Part shown: piece after piece, positions 31,832-39,798 of the stretch
Position numbering within the stretch: the stretch's first letter is position 1
How the letters are laid out: each line of letters begins with the position of its first letter
DNA from: Opitutia bacterium
GTDB lineage: Bacteria; Verrucomicrobiota; Verrucomicrobiia; Opitutales; Opitutaceae
DNA length: 44,917 nucleotides
NCBI GenBank assembly: GCA_947461205.1
Contig: CANHJG010000032.1
Coordinates: 1 to 44,917 of the forward strand
Direction: 5' to 3'
The notes under the pieces: generated by a model
Told to the model about the DNA's origin: nothing
What the model saw: the letters and a program-made list of their open reading frames with translations, nothing else
Database searches by the model: none
Position numbers and translations under genes: made by a program

Positions 31832-33013
31832 TTACGTGCGTTGGTCGAGGGGCACGTAGGGGCGGTGGGCGGGGCCGGTGTAATTCGCGCTGGGGCGGAT
31901 GATTTTGCCGTCCTGGCGTTGCTCGATGAGGTGGGCGCACCAGCCGGCGGTGCGGGCGATGACGAAGAGCGGGGTGAACAGCGCGGTGGGGACGCCGAGG
32001 AGGTCGTAGGCGGGGGCGCTGAACCAATCGAGGTTGGGAAACATTTTTTTCTCGGACCCCATGACCGACTCGATGCGTTCGGCGATGGCGAAGAGGGTGG
32101 CGTCGGCCGGCGTGGCGCAGAGCGAGCGGGCGATTTCCTTGATGAGGGCGCTGCGCGGGTCGCTGAGCGTGTAGACGGGGTGGCCGAAGCCGATGACGAT
32201 TTCCTGGCGGGCGACGCGGGCGCGGATGTCGGCCTCGGCGTCGTCGGGGGTGGCGTAGCGGCGCTGGATGGTGTGGGCGACTTCGTTGGCGCCGCCGTGT
32301 TTGGGGCCGTGGAGGGCGCCGATGGCGCCGGTGACGCAGGAGTAGGTGCCGGAGCCGGTGCCGGCGATGACGCGGGCGGTGAAGGTGGAGGCGTTGAACT
32401 CGTGTTCGGCGTAGAGAATGAGGGAGCGGTCGAGGGCGCGGGCGTGGGCAGGGACCGGGGCGCGTTGGTGGAGGAGATGGAGGAAGTGCGCGGCGACGGT
32501 GTCGGTGGGGGTGGTGACGTCGATGCGGCGGCCGTGGTGGGCAAAATGATACCAGTAGAGTAGCAGCGAGGGGAGGCAGGCGACGAGGCGGTCGGCGATG
32601 GCGCGGGCGGTGGTGGGATCGGTGGGGCCGGGGCCGCCGGGCGGGGCGGGTTCGGGGTGGAGGGCGCCGAGCGCCGAGACGCCGGTGCGCAGGACGTTCA
32701 TCGGGTGCGTGGCGGCGGGGAGTTGTTCGAGGATGCGGCAGATCGGGTCGGGCAAGTAGCGGAGGGTGACGAGGCGGGCGCGGTAGCCGGCGAGTTCGGC
32801 GGCGGTGGGGAGGCGCTCATGGATGAGGAGATGGGCGACTTCCTCGTAGGTAGCGTGCGCGGTGAGATCGGCGATGTCGTAGCCGCGGTAGTGGAGATCG
32901 TTGCCCGTGTGGCCCACGGTACAGATGGCGGTGTGGCCGGCGACGACGCCGGAGAGGGCGACGGATTTTTTCGTTTTGAACTCCGGCGAGGGGGATGAGG
33001 TGGGCGGGGTCAT
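31832..33013 (-). CDS. prpC: 2-methylcitrate synthase
   Basis: A 393-residue citrate-synthase-fold enzyme. Active-site regions: [36 protein letters not shown] (His), [14 protein letters not shown] (second His) and [23 protein letters not shown] with the catalytic Asp region. The short N-terminus ([27 protein letters not shown]) and length match methylcitrate synthases rather than the longer gram-negative citrate synthases. It condenses propionyl-CoA with oxaloacetate. Position between prpB and prpD on the same strand confirms the role. Confidence 0.94.
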   Translation of the reverse strand: MTPPTSSPSPEFKTKKSVALSGVVAGHTAICTVGHTGNDLHYRGYDIADLTAHATYEEVAHLLIHERLPTAAELAGYRARLVTLRYLPDPICRILEQLPAATHPMNVLRTGVSALGALHPEPAPPGGPGPTDPTTARAIADRLVACLPSLLLYWYHFAHHGRRIDVTTPTDTVAAHFLHLLHQRAPVPAHARALDRSLILYAEHEFNASTFTARVIAGTGSGTYSCVTGAIGALHGPKHGGANEVAHTIQRRYATPDDAEADIRARVARQEIVIGFGHPVYTLSDPRSALIKEIARSLCATPADATLFAIAERIESVMGSEKKMFPNLDWFSAPAYDLLGVPTALFTPLFVIARTAGWCAHLIEQRQDGKIIRPSANYTGPAHRPYVPLDQRT

Positions 33014-33105
33014 GGGCGTTTTTTTTGCCCCGGATCACACGGCTGAACCGGGCGGGACGGCGGACGTGGAGCGGATCGATCCGGGGCGATCCGGGGGCTC
33101 GGCGG

Positions 33106-33951
33106 TTATCTTTTCACGGTGTAGCCGAGGGTCGCGTAGAGGTCGGCGCGCGTTTGCATTTGGCCGACGACGGATTGTTGGGTGCCGGTGGTGCGGATGG
33201 CGGTGTAGACGTCGAGGGACGCCGCGGCGGCGGCGCGGCTCGCACTGAGCGGATAGAGGGCCAGCGCGACGCCGGCGGTGCGGAGTTCTGCGAGGGTGAA
33301 GTACGGAGTTTGGCCGAACTCGGTGAGGTTTGCGAGCACGGGGACGCTGAGTGCGGAGGTGAAGGCGCGGTAGTCGGCGAGCGTGGGGAGGGCTTCGGCG
33401 AAGATCATGTCGGCGCCGGCGGCGACATAGGCTTGGGCGCGGGCGACGGCGGCGGCGAGGCCTTCGACGCCCGCGGCGTCGGTGCGGGCCATGACGACGA
33501 AGGCGGGATCGGGTTTGCCGGCGACGGCGGCGCGCACACGGGCGGACATCGCGGCGGGGGAGACGAGTTGTTTGCCGGGGAGGTGGCCGCAGAGTTTCGC
33601 GGGGATCTGGTCTTCGAGGTGAACCGCGGCGGCGCCGGCGGCCGCGATTTCCCGGACGGTGGCTGCGGGATTGTCCCCACCGGTGTCGATGTCGACGAGG
33701 AGCGGGAGCGGGACGCGGCGGGTGATGCGGCGGACGTCGATGAGGACGTCGGCGAGGGCGGTGTCGCCGGTGTCGGGGAGACCGCAGGAGTGGTTGGCGA
33801 CGCCGGCGCCGGAAAGATAGAGGGCGCGGAAGCCGGCGCGTTGGGCGAGGAGGGCGGCGTAGGCGTTGAGGGCGCCGGCGATTTGGAGCGGACGCTCGGC
33901 GGCGAGGGCGGTGCGAAAAAGCGAACCGGGGGACGGCGCGGGGATGCTCAC
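33106..33951 (-). CDS. prpB: 2-methylisocitrate lyase
   Basis: A 281-residue isocitrate-lyase-family TIM barrel from the GTG at 33951, chosen because homology starts there (SLFRTALAAERPLQIAGALNAY); another possible start lies a few codons upstream. Key motifs: GFRALYLSGAGVANHSCGLPD, LPLLVDIDTGGDNP with the metal Asp residues, HLEDQIPAKLCGHLPGKQLV with the catalytic KxCGH loop, and FVVMARTDA. It splits 2-methylisocitrate into pyruvate and succinate, the last methylcitrate-cycle step. First gene of prpBCD; 92 bases separate it from prpC. A methylaconitate-processing aconitase is not in the window. Confidence 0.93.
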   Translation of the reverse strand: MSIPAPSPGSLFRTALAAERPLQIAGALNAYAALLAQRAGFRALYLSGAGVANHSCGLPDTGDTALADVLIDVRRITRRVPLPLLVDIDTGGDNPAATVREIAAAGAAAVHLEDQIPAKLCGHLPGKQLVSPAAMSARVRAAVAGKPDPAFVVMARTDAAGVEGLAAAVARAQAYVAAGADMIFAEALPTLADYRAFTSALSVPVLANLTEFGQTPYFTLAELRTAGVALALYPLSASRAAAAASLDVYTAIRTTGTQQSVVGQMQTRADLYATLGYTVKR

Positions 33952-34038
33952 GGGCGAACGGTGGACCGCGCGGGCACCGATGGCCACCAAAAGTGCGGCG
34001 GGCGGCGGCGAGTTGAGGCCGAGGTGCGGGGCCGGAAA

Positions 34039-34063
34039 GGGGCGGGTCAGAGGCCGCGCCCTA
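34039..34063 (-). repeat. REP-like palindrome beginning at the DUF2062 gene's stop codon
   Basis: Minus strand starts TAGGGCGCGGCCTCTGACC and continues CGCCCC. The first three bases are the TAG stop of the gene at 34061. It is 21/25 identical to 23420-23444. Confidence 0.75.
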
Positions 34064-34543
34064 CTTTTGGGCGAAGCGGCGGAGGACGGGGCGCAGCGGG
34101 AAATAAAGGGCGGCGACGATGAACGGGACGCTGAGGAGCCAGGCGGTGGCGGCATGGACCCCGGTCAGGCCGAAGCGTTGGAGGAAGGCCCACGGGTCGT
34201 CGCGAAACGCGGCGGCGAGCGTCGGAATCGAGAGGGGCATGGGCGCGGCGCGCCAGAGGAATTCGCCGGCGCGGACGTAGCCGAGGATGAGCACGAGCTG
34301 CAGCGGGCCGAGCAGCTGGTTGAGGGTCTGCAGAATCGGCTGGTTGAGCCGCAGGGCGACGCCCACCCCGAGATTCATCAGCCAGGTGAAACCGAAAAAC
34401 GGGAGCAGCGAGCAGGCGGTGCCGACGGCCAGGGTGAGGGCGAGCCGGTCCGGGGTGACGCCCTGCGTGAGTTGGGCGCGCACCGGGGCCACGAAGCGGC
34501 GTTGCCAGAAGGAGGGGCGCGAGGTGGGAGCGGGGTCAGGCAC
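34061..34543 (-). CDS. DUF2062 membrane protein
   Basis: A 160-residue protein from the GTG at 34543 (VPDPAPTSRPSFWQRRFVAPV). DUF2062 signature: GVTPDRLALTLAVGTACSLLPFFGFTWL, LRLNQPILQTLNQLLGPLQLVL, then two further hydrophobic segments and a basic end (PLRPVLRRFAQK). About four membrane segments. An ATG at 34639 would add 32 residues without family character, so I prefer the GTG. Function unknown; members often sit beside lipid or envelope transport genes. It is divergent from the ABC transporter pair. Confidence 0.8.
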   Translation of the reverse strand: MPDPAPTSRPSFWQRRFVAPVRAQLTQGVTPDRLALTLAVGTACSLLPFFGFTWLMNLGVGVALRLNQPILQTLNQLLGPLQLVLILGYVRAGEFLWRAAPMPLSIPTLAAAFRDDPWAFLQRFGLTGVHAATAWLLSVPFIVAALYFPLRPVLRRFAQK

Positions 34544-34657
34544 GGGCGGTGATACGGGCGGGGCGGAGGGCGGGGCGCAAACCCGCGCAGCTCCCGCGCA
34601 AAAGAGCGACGGTTTTTCGTGTCGCCTTGGGCGGGCCATGGCCAACAGTTTGGGCCG

Positions 34658-35362
34658 ATGCTCGCCGTCACCGATCTCACGAAGTCGTTTGTGTCGCCCG
34701 AAGGGGTGCGCGGGGAGATCGTGCGGGTGCGGGAATTTGCGCTGGCGGCCGGGGAGCAGGTGGCGTTGCGCGGCGAGAGCGGGTCGGGGAAGACGACGTT
34801 TCTGCACCTGATCGCGGGCATTTTGGCGGCGGACGGCGGGCGGGTGACGATCGACGGCGCGGAGATGACGGCGCTCGGCGAGGCGGGGCGCGACCAGCTG
34901 CGGGCGGGGAAACTCGGCTACGTTTTTCAGACCTTCAATCTGCTGCAGGGTTTTACGGTGTTGGAAAATGTGGTGCTCGGGATGAGTTTCGGGCCGCGAG
35001 GGGCGGACCGGGCGCAGGCGAAGGAAGTGTTGGAGCGGGTGGGGCTGGGGCACCGGCTGGGGCATTTTCCCGGGCAGCTGTCGACGGGGCAGCAGCAGCG
35101 CGTGGCGGTGGCGCGGGCGTTGGCGAACCGGCCGAAGCTCGTGCTGGCGGACGAGCCGACGGGCAATCTCGACCGGAAGCACGGGCGCGAGGCGCTGGCC
35201 CTGATCCGCGAAGTGTGCCGCGAACACGGGGCGGCGTTGCTGTTGGTGAGCCACGACGAAGCGGTGCTCGGGCAGTTTGAGACGCGGCGGGATTTTGCGG
35301 CGATCAACGAGGCGGGGCAGTCAGCTGGATCGCCCCGCCCGGCGGCATCGGTCTCGCGCTGA
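34658..35362 (+). CDS. ABC transporter ATP-binding protein (LolD/MacB type)
   Basis: A 234-residue ATPase starting MLAVTDLTKSF. Walker A GESGSGKTT, Q-loop FQTFNLLQGFTVLENV, signature LSTGQQQRVAVARAL (LSTGQ instead of the usual LSGGQ), Walker B LVLADEPTGNLD and H-switch VSHDEAV. The NLLQGFTVLENV and EPTGNLDRK patterns place it in the LolD/MacB/FtsE group, which power FtsX-like permeases rather than solute import. The partner permease starts 9 bases downstream. Likely role: lipoprotein, peptide or envelope-component export. Confidence 0.9.
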   Translation: MLAVTDLTKSFVSPEGVRGEIVRVREFALAAGEQVALRGESGSGKTTFLHLIAGILAADGGRVTIDGAEMTALGEAGRDQLRAGKLGYVFQTFNLLQGFTVLENVVLGMSFGPRGADRAQAKEVLERVGLGHRLGHFPGQLSTGQQQRVAVARALANRPKLVLADEPTGNLDRKHGREALALIREVCREHGAALLLVSHDEAVLGQFETRRDFAAINEAGQSAGSPRPAASVSR

Positions 35363-35371
35363 CAAAATAAA

Positions 35372-36583
35372 ATGACGCTGCCTCTCATCATTTACCGGTC
35401 GCTGCGGCAGCACGCGCTTTCGACGATCATCACGGCGGGGAGCATCGCGCTGGCCTGCGGGCTGTTGATGTGTGTGTGGATGGTGAAGACGCAGTCGCAG
35501 ACCGCGTTTACGCAGACGACGACGGGGTTCGACGCGGTGCTGGGGGCGCGCGGGTCGAAGCTGCAGCTGGTGTTGAACGCGATTTTTCACCTCGAGGCGT
35601 CGCCGGGTAATCTGGCGTGGGCGGACTACGAAGGCATCAAGCGCCACCCGGCGGTGAAGACGGCGATCCCGATCGCGGTGGGCGACAATCTGCGAGGCTA
35701 CCGGATCGTGGGCACGGTGCCGGAGCTGTTCGAGAAAGTGGAGTATGCGCCGGGAAAAAAATTTGCAGTCGCGGCCGGGGGGCGGTTGTTCGGCGGGGCA
35801 GCCGACGCGCGCGAAGCGGTGGCGGGGGCGTTCGTGGCGCGGAAGCTGGGGCTAAAGGTGGGCGACACCTTCAAGCCCTTCCATGGGCTCGCGTTCGACG
35901 AGAAGAACCAGCACGAGGAAGTGTTTACGGTGGTCGGGGTGATGGCGGCGACGAACACGCCGGTGGACCGGGTGCTGTGGATCCCGATCAAAGGCGTGCA
36001 GACGATGAGCGGGCACGATGCGAAGGCGGCGACGGACGTCAGCGCGGTGCTGATCCAGCTGCGGACGGCGAGTGCGGGATTCATGCTGGACATGATGTAT
36101 AACAAGCAGGGCAACCGCCTGACGCTCGCGTATCCGGTGGGGGCGATCATTGCGGAGCTGTTCGGGAAGATCGCGTGGTTCGACCAGGTGCTGACGCTCG
36201 TGGCCTATCTGGTGGCATTGGTGGCGGCGGGCTCGGTGCTCGCAAGTATCTACAATTCGATGAATGCGCGGCGGCGGGATCTGGCGATTTTGCGCGCGCT
36301 CGGGGCGCGGCGTCGGTTGATTTTCGGGGCGGTCGTCGCGGAAGCGGCGTGCATCGGTGCATTGGGCGCAGTCGTCGGGTTCGCGGTGTATCTCGGACTG
36401 TTGGCCGGCGTCGCCGAGGTGATCCGGGCGCAGACCGGCGTGGTGCTCGACGTGGGCGCGAAGCACGCGGTGCTGTGGGTGTGCCCGCTCGCGATGGTCG
36501 GGTTGTGTGCGCTGGGCGGCGTGATACCGGCGGTTAAAGCCTATCGGACGCCGGTGGCGGAGACCCTCGCGCCGGTGTCGTGA
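35372..36583 (+). CDS. ABC transporter permease (FtsX/MacB family)
   Basis: A 403-residue permease: one N-terminal membrane segment (STIITAGSIALACGLLMCVW), a large periplasmic MacB-type domain (about 45-245), then a C-terminal FtsX block with three membrane segments. The block includes VAYLVALVAAGSVLASIYNSMNARRRDLAILRALGARRR and ends PVAETLAPVS. The SMNARRRDLAILRALGA loop is the coupling region for the ATPase. One mechanotransmission-type ABC unit with the preceding gene; no membrane-fusion protein is adjacent, so a LolCE-like or DevC-like role is possible. Confidence 0.9.
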   Translation: MTLPLIIYRSLRQHALSTIITAGSIALACGLLMCVWMVKTQSQTAFTQTTTGFDAVLGARGSKLQLVLNAIFHLEASPGNLAWADYEGIKRHPAVKTAIPIAVGDNLRGYRIVGTVPELFEKVEYAPGKKFAVAAGGRLFGGAADAREAVAGAFVARKLGLKVGDTFKPFHGLAFDEKNQHEEVFTVVGVMAATNTPVDRVLWIPIKGVQTMSGHDAKAATDVSAVLIQLRTASAGFMLDMMYNKQGNRLTLAYPVGAIIAELFGKIAWFDQVLTLVAYLVALVAAGSVLASIYNSMNARRRDLAILRALGARRRLIFGAVVAEAACIGALGAVVGFAVYLGLLAGVAEVIRAQTGVVLDVGAKHAVLWVCPLAMVGLCALGGVIPAVKAYRTPVAETLAPVS

Positions 36584-36593
36584 GTTGCGGACG

Positions 36594-37330
36594 TCAGGGG
36601 CTGGCGGGCGCGCGGGGGGTGGGTGGGCGCAAGGGGGAACCGCCGCCGTGGAGCGCGGCGTAAAACGGATCGCCGGGAGGCTGCTGCCGTGCGCGACCGG
36701 CCGGCCGGTGAAGGCGCTTTTGTAGAAGGCGGTGAGCAGGTCGAGCGTGCGGCGGGCGTCGGTGCCTCTGGTGAGCGGGCGCGTGCCGGTGTCGAGGTTG
36801 GGGATGAACTCGGCGAGTCGGGCGGTGTGGGTCGCGCCGGTGTCGGGCGGGAAACTCTGCGAGGCCTGCGCGAAGCGGTTGCCCTCCTCGTGGGCGATGG
36901 GGGCGAGGGTGAAGCGCCCGTTGTCGCGCGTGGAGCCGGAGAGATGGGCGCGCTCGAGGGTGGCGACCTGCGCGCGGACTTCGGCCCAATCGCCGAGGAG
37001 GTGGAGCAGATGGTCCATGGCGTGGATGCCGAGGCCCGCGGTGGGTCCGCCGAATTCGGTGGACCATTGGCCGCGCCACGGGCCGGCATCAAAGGAAGCG
37101 TCGCGGAACCAGAGGGTGTGACCACGGCGACGAGCGGGCGGCCGAGCAGGCCCTCGGCGGCGAGGCGGCGGAGGTGAGCAGTGGACGAGGCGAAGCGTTG
37201 GGGGAAAATGCCGGCGGCGATTCGGCGACACTGCCGGTGCCGACCAAAAGAGCGCGATAGGTCTCGCTCCGGGGGATGAAAGGCTGGGAGCTCCGGCGTG
37301 GTTCGGGAGGGTCAACGGACATCGCCCCGG
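36594..37330 (-). pseudogene. Broken Gfo/Idh/MocA oxidoreductase
   Basis: Pieces of one dehydrogenase are spread over three minus-strand frames. N-terminus (about 37330-37215): SETYRALLVGTGSVAES, the dinucleotide site. Then a different frame (about 37200-37125) gives RFASSTAHLRRLAAEGLLGRPLVAVV. Next, LWFRDASFDAGPWRGQW, FGGPTAGLGIHAMDHLLHLLGDW, AEFIPNLDTGTRPL and LTAFYKSAFTGRPV in a third frame (about 37115-36700). Finally GDPFYAALHGGGSPL to a stop at 36594 after another shift. The catalytic EKP segment and part of the C-terminal domain are gone. At least three frameshifts and a large internal deletion, so not functional. Confidence 0.82.
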
Positions 37331-37441
37331 CCGACGCGTGAACGTTGCCAGACAGTCCGACCGGGCGCACCGCCGGAGCGAGCAGGGCGGCGAAAAGAAA
37401 TTTTTGACGAACGCAATCCCGCGGGTAGGCTCTGGACCATC

Positions 37442-38002
37442 ATGTCGAAATCACGCTTCTTTTCCCTCGTAATGGTGGCGGTGGCCGCGGGTGCGGCGGG
37501 GACGGTGCGGGCCGAGGACGCGAAGCCGGCGGCCGGGGTCGACGCGGCGGCGCCCGGGAAAGTGGCGGAGCCCGGGCTTGAAAATGGTTACCTGAAACTG
37601 GGCTTCGAGCAGCTGGCTTCGTATGCCTTCACGCCCCCGGCGTTCGACCCGACGGCGGATGCGACGGCCAAGCCGCCGACGGGCGAGGAACAGATTCCGG
37701 TCGGGGTGAAGGCGTGGAACGGCAAGAAGGCCGTGATCACGGGGTTCATGGTGCCGGTGAAGATGGACAAGGGCCTCGTCACGGAGCTGCTGCTGATGCG
37801 TAATACGATGGCCTGCTGCTACGGCTCGGTGCCGAACATGAACGAGTGGGTCGTGGTGAAGATGAAGAACGGGGTGCAGCCGCTCATGGACGTCCCGATT
37901 TCGATTTTTGGCTCCATCAAAGTGGGCGCGATGTTCGAAAACGGTTACATGACCGGGCTCTACGAGCTCGAGGGTGAGAAGCTGGGCGAAGTGAAGAGCT
38001 GA
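37442..38002 (+). CDS. DUF3299 exported protein
   Basis: A 186-residue protein with a signal peptide (1-24, ending VRAED). The mature part holds the DUF3299 pattern: FEQLASYAF, GVKAWNGKKAVITGFMVPVKMDKGLV, LLMRNTMACCYGSVPNMNEWVVVKM and PISIFGSIKVG. The MACCYG pair of Cys after a small barrel-like strand set recalls metal-handling periplasmic proteins. The family lies near ABC-transporter and copper or zinc homeostasis genes in many proteobacteria; here it follows the FtsX-type ABC pair after a pseudogene. Precise role unknown. Confidence 0.85.
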   Translation: MSKSRFFSLVMVAVAAGAAGTVRAEDAKPAAGVDAAAPGKVAEPGLENGYLKLGFEQLASYAFTPPAFDPTADATAKPPTGEEQIPVGVKAWNGKKAVITGFMVPVKMDKGLVTELLLMRNTMACCYGSVPNMNEWVVVKMKNGVQPLMDVPISIFGSIKVGAMFENGYMTGLYELEGEKLGEVKS

Positions 38003-38036
38003 CGGCGGGGCGGCGGAGCCGTCGCCGCGTGCGGTC

Positions 38037-38492
38037 TTACCGGGCAATGTCGCTTTGGCCCAGGGCGCGGAAGCCGCGGTGGTTGAGCGCTTGCGCGGCG
38101 ACGTCGGAGTCTTCGGCGTTGATGGCGAGGGCGGATTTTCCCTCGGGGCGTTTCATGAAACTGTAGACGTAGTGGACATTGATCTCGGCCTCGAAGAAGG
38201 CGGCGAGCACGCCCTTCAACTCGGATTCGTCGGCGATCTCGACGGCGAGCACGTCGGTTTCGGTGTAGGGAAAATCATTGTTCACCATCAGCTCGCGGGC
38301 TTTGTCGGGATCGTCGACGATCACACGGACGATCGCGCTATCGGTGGTGTCGAGCACGGTCATGGCCATGACGTGGACATCGTGGTCCTTGAAGAGAGCG
38401 GTGAGGTCGTAGAGGCGGCCGACGCGGTTTTCGCAGAAGACGGAGAACTGTTTGACGGGGTCGGAGGACGAAGTGCTGATTTGGGCGGCCAT
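38037..38492 (-). CDS. ACT-domain regulatory protein
   Basis: A 151-residue protein from ATG 38492 containing two ACT-like units: VKQFSVFCENRVGRLYDLTALFKDHDVHVMAM (13-44) with the R-x-G-x-L turn, and LAVEIADESELKGVLAAFFEAEINVHYVYSFM (about 82-113). ACT domains bind amino acids and control metabolic enzymes; stand-alone proteins like this resemble the ACT pairs linked to acetolactate synthase or phenylacetate regulation. No catalytic domain is present. Convergent with DUF3299 and divergent from the cation transporter gene. Confidence 0.85.
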   Translation of the reverse strand: MAAQISTSSSDPVKQFSVFCENRVGRLYDLTALFKDHDVHVMAMTVLDTTDSAIVRVIVDDPDKARELMVNNDFPYTETDVLAVEIADESELKGVLAAFFEAEINVHYVYSFMKRPEGKSALAINAEDSDVAAQALNHRGFRALGQSDIAR

Positions 38493-38574
38493 GCGCGGGA
38501 AAGATGTCCGAGTGGGGTGCGAGGGGTCAATTGCGGGCTCGCGGTGGCGCGGGGATGTTCCCTTGCTAGCGGGC

Positions 38575-39483
38575 GTGCCCGCCGAGTTGTCCCACCACCA
38601 TGCCGCCCTGCAGCGCCGCGCCCAGGCCAGCGCGAAGCTGGTGCTGCGCGGGATCGCGCTGAACGGGGTGCTGGCGGCGGTGAAGTTTGCGGGCGGGATT
38701 TTCGGCCACACGTACGCGCTGATCGCGGACGGCGCGGAGTCGCTGCTGGATATTCTTTCGTCGTCGTTGGTGTGGGCGGGATTTCGGGTGGCGGCGAAGC
38801 CGCCCGACGCGGACCACCCCTACGGCCACGGCAAGGCCGAGCCGTTGGCGGCGCTCGCGGTGGCGGTCTTTGTTTTTTTCATGGCCGGCTGGATAGCGGT
38901 GCACGCGGTGCACGAGATTATGACGCCGCATCGGGCGCCGGCGTGGTGGACGCTGGTCGTGCTCGCGGGCGTGGTTTTGACGAAGATGTGGTTTTCGCGC
39001 CGGATGGGAGCGGCGGGCGAGGAAGTGGGGAGTACGGCGCTGGGGATCGAGGCGTTGCACCATTACTCGGATGCGCTGACCTCGGCGGCGGCGTTTGTGG
39101 GCATCAGCATCGCGCTGTGGGGCGGGCAGGGCTGGGAGACGGCCGACGATTGGGCGGCGTTGTTTGCGTGCGTGATCATCGCGTTTAACGGCGTCGGCAT
39201 GGTCGGCAAAGCGCTCGGCGACGTGATGGACACGGCGGCGCCGACGGATTTCGAGAACGAGGTGCGGACGATCGCCCTGGCGGTGCACGGCGTGCAGGCG
39301 CTCGACAAAGTGCGCGTGCGCAAGAGCGGGCTCTCGTATCTCGTGGACATCCAGGTGCGGGTGGACGGCGAGCTGACCGTGCGGCAGGGCCACGACATCG
39401 CCCATGCCGTGAAAGATGCCCTGATCGCGTCGGTGCCGCACAAAATCAGCGACGTGACTGTGCACATCGAGCCGGCGAAGTGA
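38575..39483 (+). CDS. Cation diffusion facilitator family efflux transporter
   Basis: A 302-residue protein from GTG 38575; a TTG four codons later is an alternative and no ATG is in frame before the first membrane helix. CDF features: LRGIALNGVLAAVKFAGGIFGHTYALIADGAESLLD in helices 1-2 with metal-binding Asp residues, PDADHPYGHGKAEPLAAL in the loop, ALHHYSDALTSAAAFVG (HxxxD) in helix 5, and a cytoplasmic C-terminal domain (about 205-300, KVRVRKSGLSYLVDIQVRVD). It exports Zn, Fe, Mn or Co by proton exchange; the metal cannot be told. Confidence 0.9.
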   Translation: MPAELSHHHAALQRRAQASAKLVLRGIALNGVLAAVKFAGGIFGHTYALIADGAESLLDILSSSLVWAGFRVAAKPPDADHPYGHGKAEPLAALAVAVFVFFMAGWIAVHAVHEIMTPHRAPAWWTLVVLAGVVLTKMWFSRRMGAAGEEVGSTALGIEALHHYSDALTSAAAFVGISIALWGGQGWETADDWAALFACVIIAFNGVGMVGKALGDVMDTAAPTDFENEVRTIALAVHGVQALDKVRVRKSGLSYLVDIQVRVDGELTVRQGHDIAHAVKDALIASVPHKISDVTVHIEPAK

Positions 39484-39495
39484 AGGGGCGGCCGG

Positions 39496-39669
39496 TTACT
39501 CCTCGAGTTTCCGCGCGAGTTTCCAGCCGGCGTAGACGCCCACGAGGCTACCGACGCCGCTGAGCGCGAAGCCGCCCAGCGAGAACGTTTCCAGATCGAG
39601 CGCGCCGGCGAGCAGGCCGCCAGCGAGGCCACCGACCGTAGTACCAGCGAAAATACAGAGTTTCATCAT
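39496..39669 (-). CDS. 57-residue glycine-rich membrane protein
   Basis: A short gene: [22 protein letters not shown], then [20 protein letters not shown] and [15 protein letters not shown]. Two glycine-zipper-like hydrophobic segments are separated by an acidic turn, with a charged end. The second ATG (39666) could also be the start. It lies between the cation transporter gene and pckG. Codon use (G/C at third positions) and the clean amphipathic pattern support coding. No known family recognised. Confidence 0.7.
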   Translation of the reverse strand: MMKLCIFAGTTVGGLAGGLLAGALDLETFSLGGFALSGVGSLVGVYAGWKLARKLEE

Positions 39670-39798
39670 GGGGCGAGCATGGTTGAAACCCGGGAGGGGA
39701 ACACCCTTATCTCCGGCGCAAAACCAACTTCTTCCGCCGAGTGGCGGTGGGCTTTCCCGTTTACTCGCCGGGGGAGGGAACTACGCTCCACGGTTGAA

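Noticed and set aside
32995-34122. Long plus-strand open frame opposite prpB
   Set aside because: Same antisense shadow effect; composition dominated by Gly, Ala, Glu and Asp with no recognisable motif.
34544-34639. ATG 34639 as the DUF2062 start
   Set aside because: The 32 extra residues have no membrane or family character and run into the region that should hold the divergent promoters; the GTG at 34543 fits better, though this is not certain.
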